Below, piece by piece: positions 12,114 through 12,425 of a stretch of DNA of 12,425 nucleotides. Position 1 is the stretch's first letter. Every line of letters begins with the position of its first letter. This DNA is from Deltaproteobacteria bacterium (GTDB taxonomy: Bacteria; Desulfobacterota; Anaeroferrophillalia; Anaeroferrophillales; Tharpellaceae). Position numbers and translations under genes: made by a program. A model generated the notes under the pieces. That model was not told where the DNA came from, did no database searches, and saw only the letters and a list, made by a program, of their open reading frames with translations. The stretch covers positions 1 to 12,425 of the forward strand of contig DAOWIX010000038.1 in NCBI GenBank assembly GCA_030640695.1, written 5' to 3'.

Positions 12114-12425
12114 ATGGTATTGATTCCTTTATATGGAGTAATCGGTAATCCCATAGGTCACTCTTTGAGTCCGATTATGCATAATGCGGCCTTTGCGGCG
12201 ACCCATAAGAGGGCTTTTTTCAGCGCTTTTCAAGTTGAAGATCTTGAATCGGCGATGGCTGGAGTACGAGCTTTAGGGATTGCTGGTTTGAGCGTCACTT
12301 TACCGCATAAAACCGAGGTTATGAAATATCTCGACTGGATTGACGAGCAAGCCTTATCGATTGCCGCGGTTAATACTGTGGTTAATCGCCAGGGTCGTTT
12401 ATGTGGATATAATACAGATGCTGCC
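12114..12425 (+). CDS. aroE: Shikimate dehydrogenase, N-terminal part (3' partial)
   Basis: The first 104 codons are visible and the frame is open at the window end. The sequence shows the substrate-binding domain of AroE: YGVIGNPIGHSLSPIMHN (7-24) with the shikimate-contacting SLSP serines, LSVTLPHK (about 64-71) with the catalytic Lys, then AAVNTVV and GYNTDA. The enzyme reduces 3-dehydroshikimate to shikimate with NADPH in aromatic amino acid synthesis. The NADPH-binding domain lies outside the window. The ATG lies 2 nt after the obg stop codon without a clear ribosome-binding site, so translation is probably coupled to obg. This frame is not a shadow: every expected N-terminal motif is present. 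Confidence 0.95.
   Translation, partial: MVLIPLYGVIGNPIGHSLSPIMHNAAFAATHKRAFFSAFQVEDLESAMAGVRALGIAGLSVTLPHKTEVMKYLDWIDEQALSIAAVNTVVNRQGRLCGYNTDAA

Noticed and set aside
1..12425. CRISPR array, insertion sequence, prophage or defence island
   Set aside because: No spaced direct repeats, transposase, integrase, phage or defence-gene signatures were seen in either strand.

Overview
This is a compact, ordinary-looking chromosomal stretch (about half G+C) from a Gram-negative bacterium that encodes selenocysteine. The Gram-negative call rests on a TatA/E-type translocase subunit, a lipoprotein of the YbgF type and a membrane-anchored SPOR protein. A complete selenocysteine tRNA gene sits beside a yedF / cysteine-desulfurase-like / DUF3343 selenium cluster. 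That mix, the rplU-rpmA-obg order and a dispersed-type inverted repeat fit the Desulfobacterota (former Deltaproteobacteria) best. This placement is inference from gene content, not a measured phylogeny.

Layout. (1) 1-1305, +: 3' part of a fused aminoglycoside-phosphotransferase-like / P-loop kinase protein. It converges on lon (1323-3698, -) across a hairpin terminator that lies inside the last codons of lon. (2) 3699-4049: a 351-base divergent spacer with a 77-base nested inverted repeat, two candidate lon promoters, and an extended -10 promoter framed by a 9-bp dyad for the next gene. (3) 4050-5405, +: zinc-ribbon / transmembrane / SPOR protein. (4) 5519-7606, -: selenium operon yedF -> class V aminotransferase -> DUF3343, with overlapping junctions. 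(5) 7874-7971, +: selC (tRNA-Sec, anticodon TCA), divergent from yedF. (6) 8068-10229, +: tightly packed tatA-folK-fsa-ybgF. (7) 10233-10944, +: own promoter, structured leader, rplU-rpmA, then a strong terminator at 11010-11039. (8) 11083-12425, +: obg followed 2 nt later by aroE, which runs off the window.

How the genes fit together. The minus-strand trio and selC form a selenium locus. A PLP enzyme of the cysteine desulfurase / selenocysteine lyase fold, a TusA+DsrE-type YedF and a small Cys-rich putative Se/S carrier could mobilise and pass on reactive selenium or sulfur. The tRNA is the adaptor for selenocysteine insertion. No selenoprotein gene and no selA, selB or selD is visible here. 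The rest is housekeeping: proteolysis (Lon), folate (FolK) and shikimate (AroE) synthesis, a transaldolase-like enzyme, protein export (TatA), envelope maintenance (SPOR, YbgF) and ribosome components and assembly (L21, L27, Obg).

The most unusual signals are RNA- or DNA-structural. They are a 16-bp hairpin that buries the folK start codon and contains the tatA stop, a 10-bp hairpin pairing the tRNA-Sec 3' end with its trailer, the nested repeat in front of lon, and a dyad around the SPOR-gene promoter. At the protein level, Obg has a non-canonical G4 motif (TQID). No CRISPR array, insertion sequence, prophage or defence system was found.
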